64,000 nucleotides of DNA from G963556115 sp963675945 (GCA_963675945.1 OY780932.1:806001-870000); one strand, 5' to 3'. Positions 52,483 to 62,228 are shown, counted from the stretch's first letter. The notes: generated by a model from the letters alone, not told the origin. Numbers and translations are program-made.

Positions 52483-53988
52483 TCAAGCATTATCCGTAGA
52501 ACTATCGAGCGAAAGCTTGATAATATCCTTCTTGGTAATATTTTCAATTTTCTCATTACACACAAGCGAGTTATTTGCCAATACCGCCACCCTATCACAT
52601 ACACCCATTATTTCATCTATATCTGACGACATTATTATTATAGACACCCCTTTTTGTACAAGATTACAGATAGAGTTATAAATATCTATTTTACTGGCAA
52701 TATCTATATCCCGTGTCGGCTCATCAAAGATAAAGATCTTTTCTCTCCCCATAATCCACTTTGCAATAACCGCCTTTTGCTGATTACCGCTGCTGTAATC
52801 AAAAATACTTGCATCAGGAGTCATAGAGGGAATATTAAAGGTTGCAATATAATCATTGACCGACTGCCTTAAATACATGGAATTAATCGAGAAGAAATTG
52901 GTAAACCTTTTCATTGATGAAAACGCCACATTCTCAAAAATATCCAGATACCGAAACATTGATAACCTTGCCCTATCTTCCGGAACCAATGCGATGCCAT
53001 TTTTTATTGCTTCATGCGGCGATGATATCGATACCTGCTTACCATTTATTTCAAAACTGCTGGCAGTATACGGAGCAAAACCAAAAAGACAATTCGCCAG
53101 CAGCGTCCGCCCAGATCCGGCAAGACCGGTGACCCCAAGGATCTCACCCTTCTTTAATTCCAGATTAATATCTTTAAGCACTCCAATACTATTAAGATTC
53201 TCGACTGCAAGTACAGTCTTACCAATAGGCACCTGCAACTTGGGATAACTGTTCATCCGGTATTTCGCACTCAACAGATTTATTATATCCTGCTCACTTG
53301 AGGTCTTTACCTCGAGGGTTCCGCGCAACCTCCCGTCTTTGATAATCGTCACTCTATCCCCGATCTCCATTACTTCATTGAGATTATGCGTGATATAAAA
53401 AATACCTGCGCCTCTACTCTTCAATCTATCGAGGATTACATAGAGTATTTCCTTTTCCGACTCTAATAACCCGGAAAAAAGATCATCAAGAATTATTATA
53501 GAAGCATTGGATAAATATGCCCGGCAGATTTTTATAATCTGCTTTTGAGCAAATCCTAAATCACTAATATTGTCGTAAATTGTAAAGGGCAGATTAAACT
53601 CAGCAATAAGCTCCAGGCACATTGAGTTTAATTTTTCATAGTCAATACTATTTAATAATCTAATTTTATACGGCATCTTTTCAAAAAAAAGATTTTCAGG
53701 GATAGACAACATCTTCAAGATGCTTGAATCCTGCCGTAAATACAACGAATCCACTGATAGCTGGGTAATTTGCGCTTTATCCGCTATCCTCTGGCCTTTA
53801 TATAGTATGCTGCCGGAATCCGCTTCAATTCCTCCACAGGCTATCTGCATCAGCAGACTCTTTCCCGAGCCGTTCTCCCCCATCAAAACATGTACCTCAC
53901 CGGGGTACAAATCCAGGGCTATATCATTTAATTCAAAATTGTCTGTACTTTTCGAAATGTCTTCAAATTTGAGTAACGGAGTTGACAT
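52483..53988 (-). CDS. Sugar-type ABC transporter ATPase, partly degenerate, without its own permease
   Basis: 501 residues, two ATPase domains as in RbsA/XylG/MglA. Domain 1 has Walker A GENGSGKS but a weak signature (DLGFAQKQ) and Walker B ending IILDDLFSG, with the usual catalytic Glu replaced by Asp. Domain 2 has Walker A-like GLAGSGRT (the usual variant in this family), signature SSGNQQK, and Walker B IFIFDEPTRDID. The start at the internal ATG (MSTPLLKFED) is preferred, with GGAG eight bases upstream. No permease or binding protein is next to it on this strand; it follows the DeoR gene at once. It may serve the divergent transporter or act as a regulator. Confidence 0.8.
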   Translation of the reverse strand: MSTPLLKFEDISKSTDNFELNDIALDLYPGEVHVLMGENGSGKSLLMQIACGGIEADSGSILYKGQRIADKAQITQLSVDSLYLRQDSSILKMLSIPENLFFEKMPYKIRLLNSIDYEKLNSMCLELIAEFNLPFTIYDNISDLGFAQKQIIKICRAYLSNASIIILDDLFSGLLESEKEILYVILDRLKSRGAGIFYITHNLNEVMEIGDRVTIIKDGRLRGTLEVKTSSEQDIINLLSAKYRMNSYPKLQVPIGKTVLAVENLNSIGVLKDINLELKKGEILGVTGLAGSGRTLLANCLFGFAPYTASSFEINGKQVSISSPHEAIKNGIALVPEDRARLSMFRYLDIFENVAFSSMKRFTNFFSINSMYLRQSVNDYIATFNIPSMTPDASIFDYSSGNQQKAVIAKWIMGREKIFIFDEPTRDIDIASKIDIYNSICNLVQKGVSIIIMSSDIDEIMGVCDRVAVLANNSLVCNEKIENITKKDIIKLSLDSSTDNA

Positions 53989-54013
53989 TAAAGAATCTCC
54001 AGATTCCACATTA

Positions 54014-54793
54014 CTATTCTTCATATAAACTCATTGATGTATAAAGCTGGACGTCCTGCTCAAATATCTGTTTTTTAAACTTGTCTTCCAAGGTTTGACT
54101 GGTCAAGATCTTATCTGGAAAATTCAAATCGCAAACTTTGAATAGGGAAACGGTACCAAAATTATCGGGCAGACAGACAATTGTTGTTATCTTCGTGCGC
54201 GTAAAGGCCTGCTGAATAAAAGAAGCTTTGTCAACCGACGATACGCTAATACCATTTTCAATTGAAATGGCATCAATTTCAATAAAAGCATGATTGATAT
54301 GGAAAGACTCAAGGTTATTCTGAGTCAGCTGTCCATACAGGGCATTTTCATATAATGTTCCACCGAGCAGAATCAGCCTGTTGGTAAATGACTTAGAGAA
54401 TTCAAAGGCCACAAAAATATCATTAGTCAGAATGGTGAGATTCTGCCGCGTACTCAGTTTCTTAGCAATCAGCCTGTTTGTTGCCCCTGCAGTTATCATA
54501 ATGGTCTCGCCGTCAGCGATAAAGTCATAGGCAACATCAGCAATATACATCTGCTCCTGCAAGGTCTTTTTATCGCTTACATTGATCGTCGGCGGGACAA
54601 GCTCGCCCTCGGTTTCACAGAGTATTGCTCCACCATGAATCCGCTGTAAAAAACCTTCACTCTCCAATACTTCCAGATCTTTACGAATTGTTACCTCTGA
54701 AACACTGAAGAGAGTACTGAGTTTTACCACCGAAACCCGTGTATTTTCAATCAAATATTCTTTGATTATTCGTCTTCGTTCTGTTGCAAACAT
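54014..54793 (-). CDS. DeoR-family transcriptional regulator
   Basis: 259 residues. N-terminal DeoR HTH (~5-60) with RRRIIKEYLIENTRVSV and FSVSEVTIRKDLEVLESEG, then the sugar-phosphate sensor domain (GATNRLIAKKL, LTNDIFVAFE, GTLYENALYG). AAGGTGG lies before the ATG. Its ligand is likely a phosphorylated sugar. It is divergent from the chvE operon and would control it from the 54794-55192 interval. Confidence 0.9.
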   Translation of the reverse strand: MFATERRRIIKEYLIENTRVSVVKLSTLFSVSEVTIRKDLEVLESEGFLQRIHGGAILCETEGELVPPTINVSDKKTLQEQMYIADVAYDFIADGETIMITAGATNRLIAKKLSTRQNLTILTNDIFVAFEFSKSFTNRLILLGGTLYENALYGQLTQNNLESFHINHAFIEIDAISIENGISVSSVDKASFIQQAFTRTKITTIVCLPDNFGTVSLFKVCDLNFPDKILTSQTLEDKFKKQIFEQDVQLYTSMSLYEE

Positions 54794-54806
54794 AAAAAAC
54801 CACCTT

Positions 54807-54848
54807 AATTACGTTTTCTTAGTTTTAAATTACGTTTTCTTAGTTTTA
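54807..54848. repeat. Two perfect 21 bp tandem repeats upstream of the DeoR gene
   Basis: Repeat 1 is 54807-54827, repeat 2 is 54828-54848, both AATTACGTTTTCTTAGTTTTA. The 21-base period equals two helical turns, so a dimer or tetramer would face one side of DNA. On the minus strand they sit just before the DeoR ribosome site. GAAAACG on that strand resembles DeoR-family half-sites. Confidence 0.85.
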
Positions 54849-54954
54849 GCGAAATTTACTGGTAACATTATACAATTCAAACAGATATTTAGCAACTATA
54901 CCATATTAAAATAACAAAACAAAAGAAAAAATAACAATTCAAAACATAAAAAAG

Positions 54955-54982
54955 TTGCATAAGGTTTCACTTGTGATAATAT
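54955..54982 (+). promoter_or_regulatory. Promoter of the chvE-type operon
   Basis: TTGCAT (54955-54960), 16 bases, TAATAT (54977-54982). This leaves a ~200-base leader before the ATG at 55193. Confidence 0.6.
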
Positions 54983-55192
54983 GCAGTAGAACATTAATAA
55001 ATAAACGTTCATCGAAAAAATTTTCAAACAGAGTTAATTTTCGAAGAGATGAAGTGTAACGACTCAATTAATACGAGTTTTCCTCTGTGGTTGTTATTGG
55101 GTAGTAATAGGTTATTTGTGTGGTTAGTATTTTGTAATGCTTGAAAGCATACAATATTTTATGGTAAGTTTGTCGAAATAGGGAGACAGCAA
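54983..55192 (+). other. Long structured leader of the chvE-type operon
   Basis: About 200 untranslated bases with two possible hairpins: TTCATC...GATGAA with TCGAAAA/TTTTCGA (about 55008-55052), and TTGT-ATGCTT/AAGCAT-ACAA (about 55133-55155). The ribosome site GGGAGA lies before the ATG. No known riboswitch consensus was recognised. Confidence 0.45.
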
Positions 55193-56266
55193 ATGAAAAA
55201 AGGTTTTATTTATTTTCTCGTCTTGGCGATGATCTCATTGGCTAGCGGTTTTGGAATCAATGAATCACAAGCTGGGCAAGGTTATGTAGGCATTGCAATG
55301 CCTACAAAATCTAGTGAAAGGTGGATCAAAGATGGCCAGGCAATGAAGGACATCCTAGAAGAAAGAGGCTATAAGGTCGACCTGCAGTATGCTGAAGATG
55401 ATATTCCAACCCAGAAGTCACAGATTGAGAATATGATTGTTAAAGGCGTTGATGTCCTCGTTGTTGCCGCTATCGATGGTTCAACTCTATCTTCAACTCT
55501 TGATCAGGCAGCAAAAGACGGCATCAAGGTTATTTCTTATGACAGGCTTCTTGTAAACACTGATGCTGTAAGTTATTACGCAACATTTGACAATTTCCTG
55601 GTTGGTGTTCAACAGGCCAAGTCTCTGGTTACCGGTCTCAAGGAAAGATTCAAACCACCTTACAATATCGAACTCTTTGGCGGTTCACCAGACGACACCA
55701 ACTCTGGATACTTCTGGGCCGGTGCTATGAGTGTACTTCAGCCATTGATCGACAGTGGTGAAATCAAGGTTGTTTCTGGTCAGACAGACTTTGACCAGGC
55801 TGCAACTCTGCGTTGGGACGGTGCTGTTGCTCAGCAGCGTATGGACGCTCTGCTTACTGCAAACTACTCTGATGGTAAGACCAAGGTTCAGGGTGTACTC
55901 TCTCCATATGATGGTATCTCAGTTGGTATTATTTCAGCTTTGAAATCAGGTGGTTATACTGTAGATAGCGGTGAATTTCCAATCGTTTCTGGTCAGGATG
56001 CTGAAGCTGCATCAGTCAAGCTGATCAGAATGGGCGAACAGTACGCAACTATCTTCAAGGACACCCGAGTACTTGCCAAGGTTGCAGCAAACATGGTTGA
56101 CTCAGTGCTCAAGGGCTTCCAGCCAGAGATCAATGACACCAAGACTTACAATAATAATGTAAAAATTGTTCCTTCATTCCTCTGCGAACCATATATCATT
56201 TATAATGATGATATCGAAGAACTCATTATCGGTTCAGGTTACTTGACCGAAGATGATTTGAAATAA
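55193..56266 (+). CDS. chvE: Monosaccharide ABC transporter substrate-binding protein (ChvE/XylF type)
   Basis: 357 residues. Signal peptide ~1-27 (GFIYFLVLAMISLASGFG). The mature protein starts GYVGIAMPTKSSERWI, the ChvE-family opening. Other signs are VKGVDVLVVAAIDGSTL, VISYDRLL, FGGSPDDTNSGYF and VSGQDAEAASVKLI. Periplasmic capture of monosaccharides such as glucose, xylose, arabinose or galactose; exact ligand open. GGGAGA lies before the ATG. First gene of chvE-gguA-gguB, with a hairpin after it. Confidence 0.9.
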   Translation: MKKGFIYFLVLAMISLASGFGINESQAGQGYVGIAMPTKSSERWIKDGQAMKDILEERGYKVDLQYAEDDIPTQKSQIENMIVKGVDVLVVAAIDGSTLSSTLDQAAKDGIKVISYDRLLVNTDAVSYYATFDNFLVGVQQAKSLVTGLKERFKPPYNIELFGGSPDDTNSGYFWAGAMSVLQPLIDSGEIKVVSGQTDFDQAATLRWDGAVAQQRMDALLTANYSDGKTKVQGVLSPYDGISVGIISALKSGGYTVDSGEFPIVSGQDAEAASVKLIRMGEQYATIFKDTRVLAKVAANMVDSVLKGFQPEINDTKTYNNNVKIVPSFLCEPYIIYNDDIEELIIGSGYLTEDDLK

Positions 56267-56289
56267 ACAAAAATGATTTAAACACACTC

Positions 56290-56336
56290 AGGGATCTCTA
56301 GTGATTGTATTATATTTACAATTATTAGAGATCCCT
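56290..56336 (+). other. Intercistronic hairpin after chvE
   Basis: AGGGATCTCTAGTGATTGTA pairs with ACAATTATTAGAGATCCCT with few mismatches. There is no T tract on +, so it is more likely a 3'-end stabiliser giving excess binding protein than a full terminator. Confidence 0.7.
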
Positions 56337-56370
56337 CATAATAAAAAAATGAAATAGCAGGAGTAACAAC

Positions 56371-57909
56371 ATGATAGATTATATCCTTGAAATGAAAGAT
56401 ATCACCAAGACATTCCCAGGGGTAAAAGCTTTGAGCGAGGTTAACTTCAAAGTAAAGAGAGATCACATCCATGCATTAGTTGGGGAAAACGGTGCTGGCA
56501 AATCCACACTGATGAAGGTTCTGAGTGGCATTTACGCACACGGCAGCTATGAAGGTGATATTATTTTTGAGGGAGAGGTCTGCAAATTCAGCGATATTAA
56601 AGCGAGTGAAGCCAAGGGGATTGCAATTATTCACCAGGAATTAGCTTTAATTCCAACTCTATCGATAGCCGAAAATGTTTTTCTAGGTAATGAACAGGCA
56701 AAAAACGGGATTATTGATTGGGATAAGACAAAGCTGAAAACGATTGAAATGTTCAAAAAAGTGGAACTCCATGAAAACCCCAATACCCTGGTAAAAGACA
56801 TAGGTATGGGCAAGCAGCAGTTAGTGGAGATTATCAAAGCACTTTCTAAAGATGTGAAATTGCTGATTCTCGATGAGCCGACTGCCGCCTTGAATGAACA
56901 TGATTCTGAGCACCTTCTTGATTTACTTGTAGACTTAAAGAATCACGGTATAACCAGTATTATTATCTCGCATAAACTCAATGAAGTAACCGCAGTAGCC
57001 GATGAGATAACTATTATTCGCGATGGTATGACTATCGAGACACTGGTAAAAGGCCAAGACGAGATAACCGAACAACGAATTATCAAAGGCATGGTAGGTC
57101 GTGAACTGACCAACAGATTCCCCAAGCGCGAACATACAATTGGTGAAGTTTTCTTTGAAGTTAAAGAATGGAATGCGTTTGACCCACTCAATAACTCAAA
57201 ACAAACCTTAAAGAATATCGATATAAAACTCAGACGGGGAGAGGTTGTAGGGATTTCCGGGCTTATGGGCGCCGGACGCACCGAGCTAGCAATGAGTATC
57301 TTTGGGAAAGCTTATGGGCACAACATTTCTGGTAGATTGTTAAAGAATGGTCAAGAGTTATCATTAAAGAATATTCCAGAAGCGATTCGCAATGGAGTAG
57401 TTTACGCAACCGAAGACCGAAAGCATGCAGGACTTATTTTAAATGACGATGTTAAACGCAATATCAGTCTTGCTTCCCTTAAAAAACTCGAAAAAAATCT
57501 TGTTGTTGATGCCAATAAAGAGATTGTAGTTGCTGAAGAGTATCGGACAAAATTGAATATAAAGACTCCAAATATTTTACAGAAAGTTGGAAATCTTTCA
57601 GGAGGAAATCAGCAAAAAGTTGTTTTCAGTAAATGGATTTATGCTGATCCAGATGTCTTAATCCTGGATGAGCCGACTCGAGGTATTGATGTCGGGGCTA
57701 AATATGAAATATATACAATTATTAACGAGCTTGCTGGGCAGGGAAAATGTGTACTAATGATTTCATCAGAATTACCGGAAATTCTTGGCATGTGCGATAG
57801 AATATATATTATGAATGAGGGAAGAATTGTCGGTGAGATGACTTCGGAAGAAGCTTGTCAGGAAAGTATTATGCATTGCATCATGGAAAGCAATAAGGAG
57901 GTTTCATGA
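56371..57909 (+). CDS. gguA: Monosaccharide ABC transporter ATP-binding protein (GguA/MmsA type)
   Basis: 512 residues with two ATPase domains. Domain 1: Walker A GENGAGKST, signature MGKQQ (relaxed), Walker B LLILDEPTAALNEHD. Domain 2: GLMGAGRTELA, signature SGGNQQK, Walker B LILDEPTRGIDVG. Powers uptake with the permease below. GCAGGAG precedes the ATG, 34 bases after the hairpin. Its last codons overlap gguB by 4 bases. Confidence 0.92.
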   Translation: MIDYILEMKDITKTFPGVKALSEVNFKVKRDHIHALVGENGAGKSTLMKVLSGIYAHGSYEGDIIFEGEVCKFSDIKASEAKGIAIIHQELALIPTLSIAENVFLGNEQAKNGIIDWDKTKLKTIEMFKKVELHENPNTLVKDIGMGKQQLVEIIKALSKDVKLLILDEPTAALNEHDSEHLLDLLVDLKNHGITSIIISHKLNEVTAVADEITIIRDGMTIETLVKGQDEITEQRIIKGMVGRELTNRFPKREHTIGEVFFEVKEWNAFDPLNNSKQTLKNIDIKLRRGEVVGISGLMGAGRTELAMSIFGKAYGHNISGRLLKNGQELSLKNIPEAIRNGVVYATEDRKHAGLILNDDVKRNISLASLKKLEKNLVVDANKEIVVAEEYRTKLNIKTPNILQKVGNLSGGNQQKVVFSKWIYADPDVLILDEPTRGIDVGAKYEIYTIINELAGQGKCVLMISSELPEILGMCDRIYIMNEGRIVGEMTSEEACQESIMHCIMESNKEVS

Positions 57910-59072
57910 AAAGGGTTAGTAAATTATTCAAAGGAAATATCAGGCAATACGCAATGCTTATTGCCTTGGTATTTGTGGTCGTTCTATTTCAATTTTTAAC
58001 TGAAGGTATCTTACTGAAGCCTATCAATATTTCAAATTTGATTCAACAGAATGCATATGTCTTGATACTTGCTACAGGTATGTTACTCTGTATCCTGACC
58101 TGCGGTAATGTCGATCTAGCAATCGGGTCAATCGTAGGTTTAGTGGGAGCGATAACGGCGATCATGGTCGTAACCTGGGGCTTACCCGTCTGGCTAGCCA
58201 TACTTGCTGGACTTGCTATCGGCTTAGTTATCGGTGCCTGGCAAGGTTTCTGGATCGCCTATGTCGGAATCCCGGCATTTATTACAACCCTTGCAGGTAT
58301 GCTTATCTTCCGCGGCCTGACCATGGTCATCTTAAACGGTAAGAGTATTGCTCCGCTTCCAGAAACATACAGCTTTATCTCTGCCGGATTCCTACCTGAT
58401 TTTAGTGGCTATGATCATATAAACATACTGGCTGTATTATTGGGTATCGTAGGTTCAATCATATTTATAATTGGTGAAATACTAGACCGAAATAATAAGA
58501 AGAAATATAACTTTGAAGTATCCAGTACTACAACCTTTGCGATTAAAATTATTGCCGTATGTGTAGTTATCAACGCCTTTACCTATTCATTGGCTCTGTA
58601 TAAAGGCATTCCTGCGGTATTGATTCTGGTTATCCTACTGGTCATCATCTACACCTTTATCACCCAGAAGACCATTGCCGGGCGCCATATTTATGCCTAT
58701 GGTGGTAACCCGAAAGCTGCCGAACTCAGTGGTGTAAACACTAAGAAGGTACTCTTCTGGGTTTACGCAAATATGGGTATGATGTCTGGTATTGCCGGTA
58801 TTGTCTTCACAGGCAGACTTGGTTCCGCTACCCCGAAAGCAGGTTTCGGCTTCGAGCTTGACGCCATTGGAGCATGTTTTATCGGTGGTGCTTCGACTAC
58901 CGGCGGTATTGGTACGGTTGTAGGTGCGATAATCGGTGGTCTGCTTATGGGTGTGCTGAATAACGGTATGTCGATCTTGGGCGTTTCAATTGACTGGCAG
59001 CAGGCGATCAAAGGTTTTGTTCTGCTCTTTGCGGTAGCCTTCGATGTATACTCCAAATCAAGATCAAAGTAA
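57906..59072 (+). CDS. gguB: Monosaccharide ABC transporter permease (GguB/MmsB type)
   Basis: 388 residues, mostly hydrophobic, about ten TM helices. Features are TCGNVDLAIGSIVGLVGA and the family's GGNPKAAELSGVN loop, then GFGFELDAIGACFIGGASTTGG. It has an expanded loop in the middle (~190-215, RNNKKKYNFE) typical of this long permease subgroup. AAGGAG overlaps the gguA end; start ATG at 57906. Confidence 0.92.
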   Translation: MKRVSKLFKGNIRQYAMLIALVFVVVLFQFLTEGILLKPINISNLIQQNAYVLILATGMLLCILTCGNVDLAIGSIVGLVGAITAIMVVTWGLPVWLAILAGLAIGLVIGAWQGFWIAYVGIPAFITTLAGMLIFRGLTMVILNGKSIAPLPETYSFISAGFLPDFSGYDHINILAVLLGIVGSIIFIIGEILDRNNKKKYNFEVSSTTTFAIKIIAVCVVINAFTYSLALYKGIPAVLILVILLVIIYTFITQKTIAGRHIYAYGGNPKAAELSGVNTKKVLFWVYANMGMMSGIAGIVFTGRLGSATPKAGFGFELDAIGACFIGGASTTGGIGTVVGAIIGGLLMGVLNNGMSILGVSIDWQQAIKGFVLLFAVAFDVYSKSRSK

Positions 59073-59173
59073 CCTGCAATCTGATTCAGAACCCTAAGAA
59101 ATCTCTAGAAGCACTAGACTAGATTAGATTTACATTAACCCAAACTTGATCTAACACCTAGAGCTAAGAGCTA

Positions 59174-59219
59174 AAAATTTAAAGCTTGTTGCTGGCAAAA
59201 TACCCGGCAACAAGCTTTA
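59174..59219. terminator. Bidirectional terminator between gguB and tex
   Basis: TAAAGCTTGTTGC pairs with GCAACAAGCTTTA (plus two G/C pairs) around an ~8-base loop. On the minus strand it is followed by AAATTTTTAG. It can end tex transcripts and, less efficiently, the sugar operon. Confidence 0.75.
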
Positions 59220-59383
59220 CTAATACCCCTGCATCAAACTTATAAGCGTCACACCCTACAACAGCAAACAACCTTAGACTCTACAATAATTATTGTATTT
59301 TTACTAACCGACACTGAAAAAAACCCTATTCTGCACAACGCCATAGCTTATAGGCTATACGGCTGTTTAATATAGCGGTTATC

Positions 59384-61519
59384 TTATCCTTTCATTGAAA
59401 GTGCGATGCGTTTACGCTTCGGGTCAACCTCCAGCACCCGGACTCTGACCTGCTGCTGAACTCGCACCACCTCTGCCGGATCCCGCACATACTTGTCAGC
59501 AAGCTGACTGATATGCACCAGACCGTCCTGATGCACTCCAATATCGACAAAAGCTCCAAACTTGGTCACATTGGTAACTATCCCAGGCAACAACATCCCC
59601 TCCTGTAGATCAGCGATAGACTCAACCTTGCTATCAAAAGCAAATGCCACAAACTTTTCGCGTGGATCACGTCCGGGTCGGGTCAACTCAGCCATAATAT
59701 CCCTGAGTGTCGGCAAACCGATGGTAGAGGATACATAGGCATTAATATCAATCCTGCCTCGCAACTCGGCATCGGCAAGCAGTCTACTTACCGTTGTCTT
59801 ATGCTCCGCCGCCATCTGCTCCACTACCGGGTATGACTCTGGATGCACCGCACTGGCGTCGAGTGGATTAGCGCTATTACTCACCCGGATAAAACCGGCC
59901 GCCTGCTCAAATGCCTTCACCCCCAAGCGTGGCACCTTGAGTAGCTCTGCCCGTGATTTAAAATTTCCCTGCTGCTGGCGATACGCGATAATATTGGCCG
60001 CAAGCTTCTCCCCAAGGCCGGAGACATAGGTTAAGAGCTGTTTACTCGCGGTATTGAGTTCGACCCCAACCGCATTTACACAGCTCATTACTACCGAATC
60101 CAACCCCTCCTGGAGTAATCTCTGATCGACATCATGCTGATACTGCCCGACCCCGATAGTCTTCGGTTCCAGCTTGACCAATTCCGCCAGCGGATCCATA
60201 AGTCTACGCCCTATCGATACCGCTCCTCTAACCGTCAGATCATAATCTGGAAACTCTGCCCTCGCCACCTCCGAAGCCGAATAAATCGAAGCCCCGCTCT
60301 CACTCACCAACACCACCTCAACACCTTCCAGTTTGAGCCCACGCACAAACTTCTCGGCCTCACGCCCATATGTGCCGTTACCGACCGCCACCGCCGCCGG
60401 TGCATACCGTTCTACCCATGACCTGAGCTTCGCAGCCGCAGACTCAGGTTTACGGTCAGGGTAGATAACCATATTATCCAGCAGTTCACCTCGTTCACTG
60501 AGCATTACAACTTTACAGCCAGTTCTAATACCCGGATCAATCGCCAACACCCGTTTACTCCCCAAAGGCGCCGCTAGTAGAAGCTCCCGCAAATTCTGAG
60601 CAAATACCGTCACCGCCTCCTTATCCGCCTCTTCTTTTAAGTCTGCCTTGAGTTCGTTCTCCAGTGATGGTTCGATAAGCCGAGAATAAGCATCGGCAAA
60701 AGTTATACTCAAGTAGTCTTTATACTGACAATTCTTCCTAAGCCGCAGAGTAGAGATTATCTGTAACGCCCGTTCCAAGTCGATTCTTACTCTGACCCGG
60801 AGTAAACCCTCCCGTTCCCCCCGGTATATTGCTAATAACCGATGTGACGGTGCCCGTTTTGCCGGTTCAGACCAGTCAAAATAATCCTTATACTTTTCCG
60901 CCTTATCCTTATATTTTTTCACTACCGAACTGGTCAGCACAGCAGAATCAGCAAAGACACTCCGTAATCTACCCCGTATAACGCTGTCTTCACTTATTAT
61001 CTCAGCAATAATGTCTCCAGCTCCGGCAAGGGCATCCTCCACCTTCTCTACCCCTGCTTCACTATTTACAAACCGCCCCGCCAATTGCTCAATACTCTTC
61101 ACTTGTTGCTGCGCGAGTAGCTCCAACGCCAGCGGCTCAAGCCCCCGTTCTCTGGCAACAGTTGCCCGCGTACGCCGTTTAGGTTTGAACGGCAGAAAGA
61201 TATCCTCCAGCACAGCCAGATCTTCAGCCTGCGCCAGCTCCGCTTCTAATTCAGCAGTAAGTAACTCCCGCTCACGTAGCGACCTCAGTATATATTCACG
61301 ACGCTGATTGAACTCAGCATAAGTTTTAGCCAATTGACTTATCTGCTGAATCTGTACTTCATCCAAACCACCGGTAATCTCTTTCCGGTAGCGGGCAATA
61401 AAAGGCAGGGTAGATCCCTCACGTAGCAGACCAAGTACCGCCTCTACCTGCCCGACCTTCAATTCAAGCCCTTTAGCAATAGACTCTGCCCCCAAAGCTA
61501 TTTCCCTATCTTCTTGCAA
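59384..61519 (-). CDS. tex: Tex-family S1 RNA-binding protein
   Basis: 711 residues. N-terminal helical Tex region (VEAVLGLLREGSTLPFIARYRKE), YqgF-type RNase-H-like domain (~330-460; VLAIDPGIRTGCKV), helix-hairpin-helix repeats (~480-560; KLAANIIAYR, LLKVPRLGVKAFEQ) and a C-terminal S1 domain (~640-710; LPGIVTNVTKFGAFVDIGVHQDGLVHISQL). A nucleic-acid-binding transcription or RNA factor. The start is TTG, with AGGGTGAG just upstream, which is unusual but has no in-frame ATG alternative nearby. Confidence 0.94.
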   Translation of the reverse strand: MQEDREIALGAESIAKGLELKVGQVEAVLGLLREGSTLPFIARYRKEITGGLDEVQIQQISQLAKTYAEFNQRREYILRSLRERELLTAELEAELAQAEDLAVLEDIFLPFKPKRRTRATVARERGLEPLALELLAQQQVKSIEQLAGRFVNSEAGVEKVEDALAGAGDIIAEIISEDSVIRGRLRSVFADSAVLTSSVVKKYKDKAEKYKDYFDWSEPAKRAPSHRLLAIYRGEREGLLRVRVRIDLERALQIISTLRLRKNCQYKDYLSITFADAYSRLIEPSLENELKADLKEEADKEAVTVFAQNLRELLLAAPLGSKRVLAIDPGIRTGCKVVMLSERGELLDNMVIYPDRKPESAAAKLRSWVERYAPAAVAVGNGTYGREAEKFVRGLKLEGVEVVLVSESGASIYSASEVARAEFPDYDLTVRGAVSIGRRLMDPLAELVKLEPKTIGVGQYQHDVDQRLLQEGLDSVVMSCVNAVGVELNTASKQLLTYVSGLGEKLAANIIAYRQQQGNFKSRAELLKVPRLGVKAFEQAAGFIRVSNSANPLDASAVHPESYPVVEQMAAEHKTTVSRLLADAELRGRIDINAYVSSTIGLPTLRDIMAELTRPGRDPREKFVAFAFDSKVESIADLQEGMLLPGIVTNVTKFGAFVDIGVHQDGLVHISQLADKYVRDPAEVVRVQQQVRVRVLEVDPKRKRIALSMKG

Positions 61520-61532
61520 TTCTCACCCTCTA

Positions 61533-62228
61533 TTACCTTCCCTTGAGTAATCCTCTAATCGCCAATGTCGCTTCCGGATCGGCGGTAATAATACTCTCCC
61601 GCACCTCGACAAAACCGTTATCTGCCTTCTGCGGATCAAAACACAGAATCTCATCATTGACATAATCCATAATCCGCTGGAACTGTTTGGGCCAGGAATT
61701 AGAGAAGTAGCTCCGACGAGTTCTATTATGTACCTTGAGAGTAAACCCGCCCTGAACCCCTCCCGCAGCCTCATCATTGACCGAACTCGCCAGCATTGCT
61801 CCAGCCTTATTCTGGATGAGGACCTCCCTCAGGTCGGCCAACTGCTGCGGACTGAGCTTATCTTTCTTCTGATAATACCGGTAATTATTCGGATCCTTAT
61901 ACGCCGCGGTCATCTCCCCCGTACTACTAATCTCTACCACATTATACACCCGGTACTCAGCGGATCCCAGAGCAAGATATAGCGTGTAACCACTACTGCT
62001 ACTGATATCAACCGCCGGTTCTTCCGACTCTTTTGAGTGCTCCTTACTGAAGAGCCCGCCCTTGAGTTCACCGCGCCAAGGCAACAGCATAGTCATCCAG
62101 GAATACCCCGAAGCTGCGCCCCGCACCTCCTCTTGATCTTGCACTGTCAAGACAGCATCACTGCTGCCACACCCAAAGACAACGCTTATCAGCACTACCA
62201 GCAACAACCATTCAACCATTCTCTGCAT
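61533..62228 (-). CDS. Lipoprotein of unknown function
   Basis: 231 residues. Signal of ~19 residues ending in lipobox VVFGC, so lipid-attached to the membrane. No known domain; the middle has GYTLYLALGSAEYRVYNVVE (beta-rich). An acidic Ser/Glu patch follows the lipobox. Its start overlaps the recG stop by one base (TAATG), so it is the next gene in that transcript, and tex follows 13 bases later. Confidence 0.82.
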   Translation of the reverse strand: MQRMVEWLLLVVLISVVFGCGSSDAVLTVQDQEEVRGAASGYSWMTMLLPWRGELKGGLFSKEHSKESEEPAVDISSSSGYTLYLALGSAEYRVYNVVEISSTGEMTAAYKDPNNYRYYQKKDKLSPQQLADLREVLIQNKAGAMLASSVNDEAAGGVQGGFTLKVHNRTRRSYFSNSWPKQFQRIMDYVNDEILCFDPQKADNGFVEVRESIITADPEATLAIRGLLKGR

